Below, piece by piece: positions 36,058 to 44,279 of a DNA stretch of 64,000 nucleotides. How positions within the stretch are numbered: the stretch's first letter is position 1; the number at the start of each line of letters is the position of its first letter. Location: assembly GCF_016907545.1 (NCBI RefSeq), contig NZ_JAFBCD010000001.1, positions 744,001-808,000 on the forward strand, read 5' to 3'. Source of the DNA: Paenarthrobacter ilicis (GTDB lineage: Bacteria; Actinomycetota; Actinomycetes; Actinomycetales; Micrococcaceae). The position numbers and the translations under genes were made by a program. The notes beneath the pieces were generated by a model. That model saw only the letters and a list, made by a program, of their open reading frames with translations, did no database searches and was not told where the DNA came from.

Positions 36058-36996
36058 TTGCTTAACGATGACGACCAGGATCTTTTTGATATCCGGCGGC
36101 TTGCGCTGTTGGTGGAGGTAGTAGAGCAGGGGTCCATCACTGCTGCCGCGGATGTGATGCTGTATTCACCTTCTGCCGTGTCCCAGCAATTGCGAAAATT
36201 GGAGCAGGAAGTGGGGCAGCCCCTGCTGAACCGTCGGTCGCGCGGGGTGGTCCCCACAGAAGCGGGGCAATTACTGGCAGGCCACGCGCGCAAAATCGTG
36301 GGCCAAATGCGGGCAGCCCGGTCCGACCTGGATCAGCTCGCCGGGCTAAAGCGTGGCTCCCTCACCATCGGAACCTTTCCAACACTTGCCGGCTCCTTCC
36401 TGCCCATAGTCATCAGGGCTTACAAGAAGCGGTACCCCGCCATTGGCCTTTCGGTGCGCAGTGCACGCTTTGACGACCTTGTCTCGGACCTGCAAGCAGG
36501 TGTCACGGGACTGTGCCTCCTGTGGGATTACCCCTGGAACAGGTTCCAGGACGACTCCATCCGCGTCACCGAGGTTTTCCAGGAGAGCACAGTGATCCTG
36601 GTTTCCCGCGGACACCCTCTGGCCGGGCGCGACGAAATCAGAATGGAGGAGCTCCGCAAAGAATCATGGATCGTCCGGGCTGAAGCCCACCCCGTGGTGG
36701 AGGTCCTCCAGCGTTCTGCCCATGAAGCGGGATTCGAACCCACCATCGGTTTCCTGGCCAATGACTATCAGGAGGCCCAGGCCATGGTGAGCGTCGGGAT
36801 GGGAGTGGCCATGGTGCCCAAAACGGCTGTGGCCCTCCAGCATCCGGATGTGAGGGCCATCAGCCTGGGATCGGCCGCACCCCTTCGGCGGGTACTCCTG
36901 GCCCAACGCCAGGACAAGGTCTACGCCCCGGCTGAGATCGCTTTCCACTCAACCCTGCTGGAGGTAGCGCGTGAGAGGGCGGGCGACTATTTGTAG
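36058..36996 (+). CDS. LysR-family transcriptional regulator
   Basis: The 312-residue protein has an N-terminal LysR HTH (about 8-70; LFDIRRLALLVEVVEQGSIT, SPSAVSQQLRKLEQEVGQPLL) and a periplasmic-binding-like effector domain (about 95-300). The start is TTG (36058-36060) with AGGTG upstream; a later start would cut into the HTH. Divergent orientation to the prpF-like/matC-like genes suggests that it activates them in response to their carboxylate substrate. Confidence 0.92.
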   Translation: MLNDDDQDLFDIRRLALLVEVVEQGSITAAADVMLYSPSAVSQQLRKLEQEVGQPLLNRRSRGVVPTEAGQLLAGHARKIVGQMRAARSDLDQLAGLKRGSLTIGTFPTLAGSFLPIVIRAYKKRYPAIGLSVRSARFDDLVSDLQAGVTGLCLLWDYPWNRFQDDSIRVTEVFQESTVILVSRGHPLAGRDEIRMEELRKESWIVRAEAHPVVEVLQRSAHEAGFEPTIGFLANDYQEAQAMVSVGMGVAMVPKTAVALQHPDVRAISLGSAAPLRRVLLAQRQDKVYAPAEIAFHSTLLEVARERAGDYL

Positions 36997-37039
36997 GGGC
37001 TGTTGTCCCGGTTCCATCCAACCGGGCCAGGGCAAACAA

Positions 37040-37073
37040 AAAACCCTGCTGGTTGGTGAACCAGCAGGGTTTT
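37040..37073. terminator. Bidirectional terminator between LysR gene and tRNA-Thr
   Basis: A perfect 15-bp stem (37040-37054 with 37059-37073), loop GGTG, with A-run before and T-run at its end. It serves tRNA-Thr on the minus strand and could stop LysR transcription. Confidence 0.9.
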
Positions 37074-37079
37074 AATCCG

Positions 37080-37152
37080 AGCTTCCTATCAGAATCGAAC
37101 TGATGACCTTTTCATTACGAGTGAAACGCTCTACCGACTGAGCTAAGGAAGC
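37080..37152 (-). tRNA. tRNA-Thr(CGT)
   Basis: The 73-nt reverse strand folds with acceptor GCTTCCT/AGGAAGC, D-arm AGTCGGTA, anticodon stem TTTCA/TGAAA around CTCGTAA (anticodon CGT) and T-arm AGTTCGATTCT; discriminator T. CCA is not encoded. Confidence 0.95.
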
Positions 37153-37253
37153 ACCGCGTTCATCCCCGGTTTCCCGGCTGATCACGCAAGACACAACTGT
37201 AATAGAGGCACTGCTTCCGGGTCAAAACGGGGTGCGCGCTGCCGTCCGGAGGG

Positions 37254-40226
37254 TCACCACCCTTCCGTGAGCACCTGGTCCAGCATGCGCAGGAAGAACC
37301 GGGCGCTGTCTTCGGCAATACACAGCGGCGGCTTGATCTTGAGAATGTTCTGCCGGTCCCCGGTGGGCAGCACCACCACTCCCAGGTGGAGCATCCTGTC
37401 GCAGATGGCCCGTGTTTCCGCGGCGGCCGGTTCCAGCGTGTCCCGGTCGCGAACGAACTCCAGTCCTTGGTAGAGGCCCATGCCGTGGATGGCACCAATG
37501 ATGCTGTGCTTATCCATCAGTTCGGCGAAGCCGTCCGTGAGGACCTGCCCCACCAGTGCGGCATTGGCTTGCAGGTTTTCCGATTCGATCACGTCAAGCA
37601 CGGTCAGACCTATGCGGCTGCTTAGGGTACTTCCCCCGGCGGAGGAGAAGAACGCGCCTTGGGCTGCCAAGGCATCGGCTATCTCGCGGCGCGTGATGAC
37701 GGCGCCCAGGGGATGCCCGTTGCCCATGGCCTTGGCAATGGTGATGATGTCCGGCACGGCGTCGTGTTCTTCGAAGCCCCAGAAGTGCTTCCCCAGCCGG
37801 CCGTAGCCAACCTGGACTTCATCGGAGATGCATACGCCACCACTGCTCCGAACGTTGGCGTACATGGCTTTCAAGTAGCCGGGCGGTGTTGCAATGGCTC
37901 CCGCGTTGCCGTTGCGCGGTTCGGCAATGAAGGTGCCCACGGGTGTGCCCGCTTGTGAAAGGTGCTTCAACTGCCGCGCCGCATCCTCGGCGTACCTGAG
38001 CCCTGCGCCGTCACCACGGTGGTTGCCACGGTAGTCGTTCGGAGCAGCAGCCACGTGTACCCACGGTGGTCGGGTGGTTGCTGCTTGCGGGTTGTCGGAG
38101 GTGGAGGTGGACACAGCGTCCGACGCCAAGGACCACCCGTGGTACGACTCTTCACAGCAAAGGACGTGGTCCCGCTGGGTGAACGCTTTGGACAAGCGAA
38201 GTGCAAGGTCCACTGCCTCCGTGCCGCTGTTCACCAGGAAAACAGTGTCCAGCGACGACGGAACGCGGGAGAGCAGCCGCTCCGAGAACTCCACTACGGC
38301 GTCGTAATTGAACCGGGAGTTGGTGTTCAGCATGCTCCACTGGCGGTGGGCTGCCGCGGCGACAGCCGGGTGGCCATGGCCCAGGACTGTGACGTTGTTG
38401 ACCATATCCAGATAGTTTCGGCCGGACGTGTCGATGAGGTGCTCCTTCCATCCCCGCTCGATCCTGGGCGGCTCCCCGTAGTAATGGCTCTGCAGCGAGT
38501 TGTAAGCGCCGCGGCGTCGCTCCACCACGCTGCCCGCATCCGCACCGAAGTCACCGGCGAAATTACCACCGAAGTCACCGCGGCCCGCCGGCTCGCCCGC
38601 TTCCGTCAGCAAGGCAGACGGGTCCCGGTACAGCGAGGCGTAGGCCGGAAACTCGGAGGCCCGGACGAAGCGTGGTGGAAGAACCCGGGACGTGTCGGTC
38701 GCCTGGCGGGCGTGCCACACGGCCACACCGTCGGGCCCCACAAGTCCCAATGGTTCGCCGGTGCTGACTTCTGGCCTTTCCGTAGGGTCGGTAGTATCCA
38801 ATAGTCCCTGAAGGATCACGGTCCCGTGGACGCCGGTCAGCGTGAGCGCCCCGGTTTCATGGTCAAAAGTCACTGCACCGGGAAAAGGTGCGTGCAGGGT
38901 TTGCCGGTCCTTGACATGGATTTCGACCGCCAAAGCCACGTTGGCGGGCTCGAACGCGCTGTTGGGACGGGCGCGGGTTAAGCGGGGTTCACCAAAGCGG
39001 GTGAGTACGACGTCGGCATCCAGGAGGTGGCGCTCGATCACCTTGCGCTCTTCCGCAGGTCCTGCCAACCAGGAACCTTCGCTGTAGGACTCGCTGTCCC
39101 AGCCAAGATTCGGGGTTTGCGTTCCGGCCGAAAGCAGCAGGTGCCCGGGGTGAGCAACCGTGCCTGATCCGCCGGGCGTTTGCCCGAGCGCTGCACGGAT
39201 GGCGGCTTCTGCGACGTCCCAGTCAAAGCCAGCGGGGACATCGAAGGCTTCCCATTCCCTGTCCATGGCGGAAGAAGCGTAGTCATTACCGGGGTCGATG
39301 GCGGTTTGCTGCTCGCCGCTCACGGCCAGGACCGCTCCACGAAGGACGATTAGTGGCCACAAGGCCTCAATTTCCGCTTCAACCATGGGAACCACCTCGT
39401 TGAAGGACGTGATCAGCGGAAGGATTGCCAGCGGCTCCTGCGGTGAGTGATGGAAGATGGAGGCGCAGGCCACGGCGAGTTCAGCGATCCGCCAGCTGTA
39501 CATCGTGTCGCTGAAATCGATGATCCCAGTAATCCGGATGCCGCCGTGATCATCGAGTGCGAACACCAGATTGTCGTCGGTGATGTCGCCATGGACCGCC
39601 TGGACAGGGAGGTGGTCCTTCAATGGCTGCAACCGGGAAGTCAAACGGGACAAAGCCTGGCTCAGGAGGTCACGCTTCCGGGCGTCCTTCACGAAGTCCA
39701 GCAATTCGGCCACCACTGCTTCCCCGGCTCTGAGGTCCCATTGCAGGTTCCGCTCCAAGCCAGGATGCCGGAACGTGGCAAGAGCCGCGCTGGCACCGGC
39801 AATGGTGCGTCCCATGTCCCGCAGGACAGTTGGGGATAGGTGTCGCCGATCGATGAGGGGGGTTCCATCAACGAAAGTGAGGAGCCGGACGCAATGATCT
39901 TTGCCTTGGATTGATGTTGTGTTGATAGCCAGGCCGGCCGGGGACGTCACCGGCACAGGGCCATTGAGGCCGGCAGCTGCCAGTGTCTCCATGGCGGCGT
40001 TCTGGGCGGCCACTTCGTCGTGGGTGAAAGTTGGATTGCTGACCTTGAAAAGCCGTCGCTGTGTGCCATCGGACAGCAGGAAATTCCTGTCCTGCTGGCT
40101 GCCCAGTTCGCGGACGGACACCACGTCGATCCCGTACAGGGACTGCGCCAGGAGTGCCGCCTCATCAGGAGAAACGTCAGGGCGAGGAAGACCCCCTTGA
40201 TCTATGACAGAAGTAGGCAAGGACAT
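37254..40226 (-). CDS. Fusion of APH-type kinase, M23-like domain and class III aminotransferase/phospho-lyase
   Basis: The 990-residue protein has three parts. Residues about 1-340 are an aminoglycoside-phosphotransferase/choline-kinase fold with VHGDITDDNLVF (about 208-219) and a DFS metal site. Residues about 345-540 resemble a degenerate M23 peptidase beta-sandwich (HAPFPGAV, GEPLGLVG) without the zinc ligands. Residues about 545-990 are a PLP class III aminotransferase with SDEVQVGYGRLG and PLP-Lys about 832 in TIAKAMGNG. In animals, separate kinase and PLP phospho-lyase enzymes (hydroxylysine kinase and AGXT2L2) act in sequence, so kinase plus phospho-lyase in one chain is a reasonable inference. 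An Lrp regulator is divergent. Confidence 0.88.
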   Translation of the reverse strand: MSLPTSVIDQGGLPRPDVSPDEAALLAQSLYGIDVVSVRELGSQQDRNFLLSDGTQRRLFKVSNPTFTHDEVAAQNAAMETLAAAGLNGPVPVTSPAGLAINTTSIQGKDHCVRLLTFVDGTPLIDRRHLSPTVLRDMGRTIAGASAALATFRHPGLERNLQWDLRAGEAVVAELLDFVKDARKRDLLSQALSRLTSRLQPLKDHLPVQAVHGDITDDNLVFALDDHGGIRITGIIDFSDTMYSWRIAELAVACASIFHHSPQEPLAILPLITSFNEVVPMVEAEIEALWPLIVLRGAVLAVSGEQQTAIDPGNDYASSAMDREWEAFDVPAGFDWDVAEAAIRAALGQTPGGSGTVAHPGHLLLSAGTQTPNLGWDSESYSEGSWLAGPAEERKVIERHLLDADVVLTRFGEPRLTRARPNSAFEPANVALAVEIHVKDRQTLHAPFPGAVTFDHETGALTLTGVHGTVILQGLLDTTDPTERPEVSTGEPLGLVGPDGVAVWHARQATDTSRVLPPRFVRASEFPAYASLYRDPSALLTEAGEPAGRGDFGGNFAGDFGADAGSVVERRRGAYNSLQSHYYGEPPRIERGWKEHLIDTSGRNYLDMVNNVTVLGHGHPAVAAAAHRQWSMLNTNSRFNYDAVVEFSERLLSRVPSSLDTVFLVNSGTEAVDLALRLSKAFTQRDHVLCCEESYHGWSLASDAVSTSTSDNPQAATTRPPWVHVAAAPNDYRGNHRGDGAGLRYAEDAARQLKHLSQAGTPVGTFIAEPRNGNAGAIATPPGYLKAMYANVRSSGGVCISDEVQVGYGRLGKHFWGFEEHDAVPDIITIAKAMGNGHPLGAVITRREIADALAAQGAFFSSAGGSTLSSRIGLTVLDVIESENLQANAALVGQVLTDGFAELMDKHSIIGAIHGMGLYQGLEFVRDRDTLEPAAAETRAICDRMLHLGVVVLPTGDRQNILKIKPPLCIAEDSARFFLRMLDQVLTEGW

Positions 40227-40242
40227 CTGATTCCTAAGTTTG

Positions 40243-40288
40243 ATGATGATTTGTCACTAAAATGAGGTATTTAGTAATGAATCGTCAT
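40243..40288. promoter_or_regulatory. Candidate Lrp operator (long inverted repeat)
   Basis: Two 19-bp arms (40243-40261 and 40270-40288) are inverted copies with 15 of 19 positions matching, separated by 8 bases. The region is AT-rich against a GC-rich background and fills the 78-bp gap between the divergent fusion enzyme and Lrp genes, so a regulator bound here could control both. Confidence 0.55.
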
Positions 40289-40304
40289 CGTATAAGATGA
40301 TTCC

Positions 40305-40820
40305 ATGAATTATCAAGAGACCAGCGGTCAGCCAGCCGACGCTGCCAAAGCGGCGGGCACGGATCACGATATGGACCATGTGGATGCCGTTGACCAGGTG
40401 CTGATCACGCACCTGCAGAAGGATGGGCGCATGCCCTACTCGGATCTGGCTGCCGCGGCAGGGCTATCTCCCGGCGGTGCCCGCCTGCGGGTGAAACGCC
40501 TCAAGGAACGGGGAATCCTGGACGTCGTAGGGGTTACCGACCCCCTGAAGCTCGGCTATCGCAGCATGGCGATGCTGGGTATACGGGTCCACGGGGACGT
40601 GGCGCGGGTCGCCGAAGAGTTGGGGGGCTTGAGCGAGGTCATCTATTTGGTGCTGACCGCAGGCTCGGTGGACATCATGGTTGAGGTCATCGCCCCTGAC
40701 AATGACGGGCTCTTTGACGTCATCAACAGAAAGATCCGCCCTGTCGCCGGAATCTCTTCAGTGGAGACCTTCACCTACTACAAGATCCACACCCACCGGT
40801 TCAATTGGGGCGTCCACTAA
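40305..40820 (+). CDS. Lrp/AsnC-family transcriptional regulator
   Basis: The 171-residue protein has an AsnC-type HTH (about 28-75; VDAVDQVLITHLQKDGRMPYSDLAAAAGLS, then ARLRVKRLKERGIL) and a C-terminal RAM ligand-binding domain (about 85-160). The ATG at 40305 is used; an alternative at 40371 would place the start closer to the family norm. It is divergent from the kinase/aminotransferase fusion and is probably its amino-acid-responsive regulator. Confidence 0.92.
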   Translation: MNYQETSGQPADAAKAAGTDHDMDHVDAVDQVLITHLQKDGRMPYSDLAAAAGLSPGGARLRVKRLKERGILDVVGVTDPLKLGYRSMAMLGIRVHGDVARVAEELGGLSEVIYLVLTAGSVDIMVEVIAPDNDGLFDVINRKIRPVAGISSVETFTYYKIHTHRFNWGVH

Positions 40821-40836
40821 CGGCAGTTGCGCCTGG

Positions 40837-42378
40837 TCAGCACTTGATGCCGTCTTGCGGCAGCTTGCCGTCAACAAAGTAGTCGTCGACGGCGTTGCTG
40901 ACGCACGTATTGCTGCGACCGTACGCTGTGTGCCCCTCGCCTTCCCACGTGACCAGTGAGGCGTTGCCCAGCTGCTTGCGCAGCGACTGGGACCATTCCA
41001 GTGGTGTGGCGGGATCCCCGGTGGTGCCAACCACCACAATGGGGGCCGTGCCCTTGTATTCCACCGGCGCGGGAGTGCGGGTGTTTTTGTACGGCCAGTC
41101 CCTGCAGTTGACGCCTCCATAGGCAAAGAAAGAGCCGAACGTGGGGGAGTCCTGCATGAGCTGCTGTTCCTCGGCGCGCATGCCGGCGGCGTCCCACACC
41201 ATGGGGTAGTCCAGGCAGTTGATTGCCTGGAACGCCAGTGCGGAGTTGGAGCTGTACTTGCCGTTTGCTTCGCGGTCGGCACCCAGGTCGGCAAGCCGCA
41301 TCATGGGTGACGCGTCGCCGGAGAATGCGGCTTCCAAGGCTTGGGTGAGGGCGGGCCAGCTTTGGTCGTTGTAAAGGGGCAGGATGAGGCCGTTCACAAA
41401 GTCGTTGCTGGTCACCGTCCGGCCGTCCTTGGCAGTCTGCGGATTCTGGTCCACGGCGTTGATGAGGTCCCGGATTTCCTGCACGCCGTTGTCCACGGAA
41501 CCGCTCAGTGGGCACGAGTTTTGCTGTTGGCAGTTGGCCACGTAGGTGCGGATGGCCCGTTCGAAGGCCTTGGCCTGCCCTGCGGTGAGTTCCTCATTGC
41601 TGATGGAAGGGTCAACCGCGCCATCAAGGACCAGGCGGCCCACGTTGTCCGGGAACAGCGATGCGTAGGTGGAGCCCAGGAAAGTGCCGTAGGAAAAGCC
41701 CAGGTAGTTGAGCTTGGCATCGTTCATGACGGCCCTCAGCACGTCGAGGTCCTTGGCCGCACTGACGGTGTCGATGTGGCCCAGGACCGGGCCGGTCTGC
41801 TGGGCGCATTGATCGGCCAGGGTTTTGTTGAAGGCAAACGCAGCAGCAAGGCCGTCGTCGGTGTTCTTCCTGAAGGTCTTGGTCCGTGCGGCATCGCGTT
41901 CAGCGTCGGTCATGCAGGTCACCGGGGCGGATCGGCCCACGCCCCGGGGGTCAAAACCCACCACGTCAAAGTTGGCCCGCAGTTTCTCCGTGATCAGGCT
42001 CTTGCCGGCATCTTTGACGAAATCGACGCCGGAGCCGCCGGGGCCACCCGGATTGACCAGGACTGAGCCTTGTTTGTTGTTGGTGCTGGGGAGCTTGATC
42101 ACGGAAAGGTCAATGTCCCCGCCCGCGGGATTTCCGTAATCCAAGGGAACTTTGACCTTGCCGCACAGGAATCCGTCCTGGCAGGAGGACCACTCCACGG
42201 ATTGTGAGTAGTACTTTTCCAGGCCCTCGGGAGCCGATGCTGCAATGGCCGGGTCAACGGTGCTGGTGGACGGCTTTGCCGTGGGTGGCGGCATGAAAGG
42301 AAGGGTGCAGGCGCTCAGGACCAGCATGGAAACAAGGGCGACGCACAGCGCTGCAAACCGGCGGGGTGCGGACTTCAT
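40837..42378 (-). CDS. Secreted alpha/beta hydrolase lipoprotein, TAP-like (tripeptidyl aminopeptidase family)
   Basis: The 513-residue protein has a lipoprotein signal (lipobox LSAC, Cys 24) and an alpha/beta-hydrolase fold with nucleophile Ser about 227 in GFSYGTFLG. The C-terminal TAP-like segment holds the Asp (GTTGDPATP) and His (GEGHTAYGRS); GGPGGSGV is the oxyanion loop. Relatives are actinobacterial tripeptidyl aminopeptidases and esterases. AGGAGAAACC precedes the ATG, and its start overlaps the holB stop by 4 bp, so it is read from the tmk-holB transcript. Confidence 0.9.
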   Translation of the reverse strand: MKSAPRRFAALCVALVSMLVLSACTLPFMPPPTAKPSTSTVDPAIAASAPEGLEKYYSQSVEWSSCQDGFLCGKVKVPLDYGNPAGGDIDLSVIKLPSTNNKQGSVLVNPGGPGGSGVDFVKDAGKSLITEKLRANFDVVGFDPRGVGRSAPVTCMTDAERDAARTKTFRKNTDDGLAAAFAFNKTLADQCAQQTGPVLGHIDTVSAAKDLDVLRAVMNDAKLNYLGFSYGTFLGSTYASLFPDNVGRLVLDGAVDPSISNEELTAGQAKAFERAIRTYVANCQQQNSCPLSGSVDNGVQEIRDLINAVDQNPQTAKDGRTVTSNDFVNGLILPLYNDQSWPALTQALEAAFSGDASPMMRLADLGADREANGKYSSNSALAFQAINCLDYPMVWDAAGMRAEEQQLMQDSPTFGSFFAYGGVNCRDWPYKNTRTPAPVEYKGTAPIVVVGTTGDPATPLEWSQSLRKQLGNASLVTWEGEGHTAYGRSNTCVSNAVDDYFVDGKLPQDGIKC

Positions 42379-43538
42379 GGTTTCTCCTGGTGCTGGATGA
42401 GGCTCGTGGCCATGGACTCGACCGCCAACAGTGGTGCCACGTTGGTGGTGGTGATGCGGACACGTGCTTTGTTGATGGCGTCCATCCGGGCCAACGTGCT
42501 TTCGGGGGTTGAACGGCCTGCATAATCTTCCAGCTCGCTCGTCAGCTCAACGTTGACCAGTTCCACAGCGTTCCCCAGCTGGATGATGAGGACGTCGCGG
42601 TAGAAGGACAGAAGATCAGTCAGGGTACGGTCCAGGGAATCCGTGATGGACCTCTTGGCCCGCCGCTTTTGGTCATCTTCCAGCTGCTTCACCTGGCTGC
42701 GCATGGACGGCGGCAGGGTGCCCGACTCGGGGGCGCCCAGGCTTGCCAGCAAGGCGATTTTCTCCGCCGCATCGCGTTCGTCATTGGAGCTGTTGGCTTC
42801 GTCCGTGGCAATTTTCACCAGCTTCTCAGCCATCATCACGGCAGCCGTGACCCCCCGGAGGCCCAGGGGAATGCGGACGGTTTCGAGCCGGCGCTCCCTG
42901 GCATCCGGGTCGCGGGCCAGCCGGCGGGCAATGCCGATGTGGCTTTGGGCCGCGCGGGCGGCCCGGTCCGCGAGTTGGCGATCGACGCCGTCGCGCCTCA
43001 CCAGAAGATCCGCGACGTCCGACGCCGGCGGCAACCGCAGGCTCACAGCCCGGCAGCGGGACCTGATGGTCACCAGGACATCGGCGGGGGAGGGGGCGCA
43101 CAGCATCCAGATGGTTCGCGGCGTGGGTTCCTCGATGGCTTTCAACAGAACGTTGGTGGTTCGCTCGGCCATGCGGTCCGCGTCCTCCACCACGATGATC
43201 CGCCAGCGGCCTGTGGCGGGACGGTCTCCTGCTTTGGACACCAACTCCCGGGCTTCATCGATGGTGATGGTGACCTTCTCCGTCCGGACAAAGGTCACGT
43301 CGGAGTGCGTTTCGCCCAGAATCGTGTGGCACGCGGCGCATTGGCCACAACCCCGCCGGGTGACGTCGTCCTGCTCACAGTTCAAAGCGGCTGCGAAGGC
43401 TTTTGCGGCGTTGGAGCGCCCGGAACCGGGAGGGCCTGTAAAGAGCCACGCATGGGTCAGACCCGACTCGCCTTGTGCGGCTTGTTTGAGTTGCGCGACC
43501 ACCGGCGCCTGTCCTTGGAGGTCGTCCCAGACGCTCAC
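42375..43538 (-). CDS. holB: DNA polymerase III delta' subunit
   Basis: The 387-residue clamp-loader subunit works in the replisome. It has an AAA+ core with a P-loop-like GPPGSGRSN (about 35-43), a zinc module with cysteines 54, 64, 67 and 70 (CGQCAAC), the sensor region VVEDADRM and the SRC-type IRSRCRAVSL. The long C-terminal part is as usual for actinobacterial delta'. It starts at GTG (43536-43538), overlapping the tmk stop by 4 bp, and its stop overlaps the hydrolase start, so three genes are translationally coupled. Confidence 0.93.
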   Translation of the reverse strand: MSVWDDLQGQAPVVAQLKQAAQGESGLTHAWLFTGPPGSGRSNAAKAFAAALNCEQDDVTRRGCGQCAACHTILGETHSDVTFVRTEKVTITIDEARELVSKAGDRPATGRWRIIVVEDADRMAERTTNVLLKAIEEPTPRTIWMLCAPSPADVLVTIRSRCRAVSLRLPPASDVADLLVRRDGVDRQLADRAARAAQSHIGIARRLARDPDARERRLETVRIPLGLRGVTAAVMMAEKLVKIATDEANSSNDERDAAEKIALLASLGAPESGTLPPSMRSQVKQLEDDQKRRAKRSITDSLDRTLTDLLSFYRDVLIIQLGNAVELVNVELTSELEDYAGRSTPESTLARMDAINKARVRITTTNVAPLLAVESMATSLIQHQEKP

Positions 43539-44197
43539 GGAGCGTCGCCCGCGGGGGTCTTGAGTGCCAGCAGGTATTCAACCCGGGACAGGATTTCCTG
43601 GGCGAGTGCATCAATTCCAGCCTCGGCCTGCAGCACCAGGTAGCTGGATGGAGTGGCGGCGGCCCGGTCCAGGAAAGCCTGGCGAATAGCGGAGTGGAAG
43701 GTGTCGGGCTCGGACTCCAGCCGGTCTTCTGCGGCACCGTCCGCAGTCCGGCGCTGCCTGCCGGCAACAGCGTCAACGTCCAGCAGAACGGTCAGATGCG
43801 GATGCAGGCCCTCGGTGGCCCATTCATTCAGGGACAGGACATCGTTGGTCCCCAAGCCCCGGCCGGCACCCTGGTACGCCACGGACGAATCGACGTAGCG
43901 GTCCGTGATGACCACTGTGCCTTGGGCGAGAGCCGGCCGAATGACCTGGCTGGCATGGGCGGCCCGGGCTGCGGCAAACATCAAGGCTTCAGTGCGGGCG
44001 TCAATGGTCCCGTGCCCGTGATCCAGCACCAGGGAGCGCAGTTTCTCCCCGATGGGGGTCCCGCCAGGTTCGCGCGTGCGCAACACGGACAATCCGCGGG
44101 CCTGGAGCGCATCAGAGAGCCTTGCCGCCTGCGTTGACTTGCCCGCGCCGTCGCCGCCTTCGAAGGCGATGAAAAGACCTTGGCTCTGAATACTCAC
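43535..44197 (-). CDS. tmk: Thymidylate kinase
   Basis: The 220-residue enzyme phosphorylates dTMP to dTDP. The P-loop FEGGDGAGKST (about 11-21), the DRY-type motif TDRYVDSSVAYQGAGRGLG and the LID region with RQRRTADGAAEDRLE are present. The start is GTG (44195-44197). It is first in the tmk-holB-hydrolase operon, the common actinobacterial arrangement, facing away from the trans-sulfuration gene. Confidence 0.95.
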   Translation of the reverse strand: MSIQSQGLFIAFEGGDGAGKSTQAARLSDALQARGLSVLRTREPGGTPIGEKLRSLVLDHGHGTIDARTEALMFAAARAAHASQVIRPALAQGTVVITDRYVDSSVAYQGAGRGLGTNDVLSLNEWATEGLHPHLTVLLDVDAVAGRQRRTADGAAEDRLESEPDTFHSAIRQAFLDRAAATPSSYLVLQAEAGIDALAQEILSRVEYLLALKTPAGDAP

Positions 44198-44279
44198 GCG
44201 TCTAGCCTACCGATCTTCGCTGACATCAAGGCGCGTCATCCCTTTCATCCACAGGCATGTCCGCTACTAGGCTGGCACC

